Shown: positions 4,653 through 5,846 of the stretch, piece by piece | Layout of the letters: every line of letters starts with the position of its first letter | How positions within the stretch are numbered: the first letter of the stretch is position 1 | From: Acidobacteriota bacterium | GTDB lineage: Bacteria; Acidobacteriota; Thermoanaerobaculia; Multivoradales; JAHZIX01 | NCBI GenBank assembly: GCA_020439725.1 | Contig: JAGQSE010000232.1 | Coordinates: 1-5,846 of the forward strand | Direction of reading: 5' to 3' | DNA: 5,846 nucleotides | Notes under the pieces: model-generated | The model's input: only the letters and a program-made list of their open reading frames with translations | Database searches by the model: none | What the model was told of the DNA's origin: nothing | Made by a program: the position numbers and the translations under genes

Positions 4653-5813
4653 TCAGAAGCGGAAGAGCGCGGCCACGGGACCGCCGTCGGGGACGCGTGC
4701 ACGCTCGACGGCGAAGACGCGGCCGCCGTGGAGCAGGCATTCGAGGGCGGCGCGGTCGACCAGGTCCTCGCTCTCGGGATCCTCGACGCCGGCCAGCTGG
4801 ACGTGGCGCCGGGCTGGATCGAGGCGCCCCCACCGATGCTCGTCGACGGCGACGAAGAGCGTGTCCACCCTGCCGTCGACCGCCGCCAGCAGGACCTCCT
4901 CGAAGTCCTGGCTGCCCTGACCCATGGCAGCGCGCTCGAAGAAGCGCTCCGACGCTTCCTCCTGCTCCGCCAGGAAGAGCGGTTCGACCAGCGGCCAGGC
5001 CTTGGCGCGGAGCTCCTCGGCACTCGCCCCGTCGGGGTTGCCCTCGACGCCCTGGGCGACGAGCCGAGGGTACTTGCTGACCTCGCGGTAGATGGGGATC
5101 AGATAGTCGACGGCGGCCAGCACCAATGGGGCTTGCGGATCCTTGAGCAGCTTCGCGAGCCCCTCGTCGACCAGGTGGAAGAAGCGCGCGATCTCGCCCT
5201 TCTGGTCCTCGTCGCCGGCGCCGTGGCCGTGGAACAGGCCCCGCCGGCCGGTACCGCCGGTCCGGCTCGGGGAGCCGGCGGTGTGGAACTGGAGCGTCTG
5301 CTCTGTCAGGTCGTAGCCCAAGGCGTCGGAAAGGCTCTCGGGGATGTCGCGCAGGTCGACCTCCCGCGCCGCGTGGCGGTTGGCCTCGAGCAGCCGGACC
5401 CGGTTCTGACTCAGGGCGAGGACGTAGAAGTTGCCGTCGCCGGAGAGCAGCGGCAGGAGGGGAGCGACGTGCCAGCGACTCCCGACGAAGACCAACTCCT
5501 CAAAGCTCCGTGGAACGCGGTACCGCCAGTGCCGATCCGGGCCGAGGAAGACCGCGAGGCCCTCGCTCTGGTGTTGCCAGAAGTCGTGGTCCTCGACCAT
5601 CTCCCAGCCTGGCCTGAGGAGCTTCTTGATCGCGATCTCGTCGAGACCGAGAACCTCGAGCTGCGTCTGGGCTTGGCGCAGCAGGTTCTTCATGCGGATC
5701 GGGTTCTGCTGGGTTTCGGCGCCGGCCCGGAAGGTCGGCAGATAGATCGAGATGCAAGGAAACTCGGCGGCTCGGTTGAGGTTGCGGATGTCTGCCTGGC
5801 TGGGAACGCTCAT
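4653..5813 (-). CDS. baeRF-family protein (family 3/7-like, bacterial relative of archaeo-eukaryotic release factor)
   Basis: 386-residue cytoplasmic protein. The order of motifs fits the baeRF3/baeRF7-type families: CISIYLPTFRAG (20-31), QNPIRMKNLLRQAQ (36-49), DFWQHQSEGLAVFL (77-90), VAPLLPLLSGDGNFYVLALS (116-135), a Gly/His-rich loop FHGHGAGDEDQKGEIARFF (194-212), HLVDEGLAKLL (213-223), AWPLVEPLF (272-280) and LFVAVDEHRWGRLDP (319-333), ending in ALFRF. In archaeo-eukaryotic RF1 the corresponding loop holds GGQ; here no GGQ is visible and the Gly-rich loop is GHGAG. Comparative work links baeRF proteins to ribosome-associated stress, rescue or hibernation roles, but the function of this family is not established. 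The start is ATG 5813 with AGGAGG at 5826-5821, 7 nt away. It is followed after 17 bp by the DCC gene, so the two probably share a transcript. Confidence 0.85.
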   Translation of the reverse strand: MSVPSQADIRNLNRAAEFPCISIYLPTFRAGAETQQNPIRMKNLLRQAQTQLEVLGLDEIAIKKLLRPGWEMVEDHDFWQHQSEGLAVFLGPDRHWRYRVPRSFEELVFVGSRWHVAPLLPLLSGDGNFYVLALSQNRVRLLEANRHAAREVDLRDIPESLSDALGYDLTEQTLQFHTAGSPSRTGGTGRRGLFHGHGAGDEDQKGEIARFFHLVDEGLAKLLKDPQAPLVLAAVDYLIPIYREVSKYPRLVAQGVEGNPDGASAEELRAKAWPLVEPLFLAEQEEASERFFERAAMGQGSQDFEEVLLAAVDGRVDTLFVAVDEHRWGRLDPARRHVQLAGVEDPESEDLVDRAALECLLHGGRVFAVERARVPDGGPVAALFRF

Positions 5814-5820
5814 GGGTACG

Positions 5821-5826
5821 CCTCCT
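5821..5826 (-). promoter_or_regulatory. Ribosome binding site of the baeRF gene
   Basis: On the minus strand AGGAGG lies 7 nt before ATG 5813. It is the strongest Shine-Dalgarno sequence in the window and settles the start. It suggests efficient initiation, unlike the divergent pair at 2991/3046. Confidence 0.8.
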
Positions 5827-5830
5827 CTCT

Positions 5831-5842
5831 CACGGGTCCGTG
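5831..5842. repeat. Short inverted repeat upstream of the baeRF gene
   Basis: CACGG (5831-5835) and CCGTG (5838-5842) are perfect reverse complements with a 2-bp centre, lying just upstream of the AGGAGG site. It may be half of an operator or the 5' leader, but the window ends 4 bp later, so the promoter itself cannot be examined. Short GC palindromes are common by chance here. Confidence 0.2.
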
Positions 5843-5846
5843 GGGG

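Noticed and set aside
4636..4833. Extended DCC protein starting at 4833 (214 residues)
   Set aside because: The extra part is Arg/Pro-rich and overlaps the baeRF coding region in another frame. The DCC signature starts shortly after ATG 4635.
1..5846. Many repeated CTCGAG / CCTCGAG hexamers that look like a dispersed motif
   Set aside because: They fall in coding frames mostly as Leu-Glu codons (CTC GAG) and reflect codon choice, not a regulatory repeat.
1..5846. tRNA, rRNA, CRISPR array, insertion sequence or attachment site
   Set aside because: No cloverleaf-like sequence, regular spaced repeats, transposase motifs or terminal repeats were seen on either strand; nearly all bases are in protein genes.

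Overview
The window is a GC-rich (roughly 70 %), gene-dense piece of a bacterial chromosome. Leu-Glu pairs encoded as CTC GAG recur in most genes, and third positions are strongly G/C. Together with the gene content (bacterial PolX, a baeRF-type protein, a DCC-family protein, a secreted TPR protein) this fits a free-living high-GC lineage such as Acidobacteriota or Myxococcota. That placement is a guess, because no rRNA or other marker gene is present. I see no mobile element, tRNA, rRNA or CRISPR array.

Layout. Positions 1-2991 carry three minus-strand genes that read right to left: a secreted TPR-repeat protein (2991-1957), a MobA-like nucleotidyltransferase-fold protein (1899-952) and the N-terminal 301 codons of DNA polymerase X (905-1, continuing past the left edge). 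The gaps are 57 and 46 bp, so they could be one transcription unit. Each gap contains a 7-bp-stem inverted repeat. Positions 3046-4182 carry one plus-strand gene for a ClpX-like AAA+ ATPase, divergent from the TPR gene. Positions 5813-4189 carry two minus-strand genes 17 bp apart, a baeRF-family protein followed by a small DCC-family (DUF393) thiol-disulfide oxidoreductase-like protein. These converge on the AAA+ gene with only 6 bp between stop codons.

Two things stand out. First, the AAA+ protein keeps the whole ClpX ATPase core (Walker A, Walker B, arginine finger, sensor 2). It lacks the zinc-binding domain, the aromatic GYVG pore loop (here GRPG), the RKH pore loop and the IGF loop that docks ClpP. 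It therefore looks like a ClpX relative that has moved away from ClpP-partnered unfolding. Second, the 54-bp divergent region between the TPR and AAA+ genes is nearly symmetric. Each start codon is preceded by exactly 7 nt and a TATGNT -10-like box (14 of 16 bases identical between the two sides, counted through ATG). A 7-bp-arm palindrome sits between them. This looks like a divergent promoter pair making leaderless or nearly leaderless mRNAs, possibly under one shared regulator.

The genes do not form a recognisable single pathway. The divergent AAA+/TPR pair is the most likely functional link, and the baeRF-DCC pair is a likely co-transcribed stress or redox unit. Both links are inferred from layout only.
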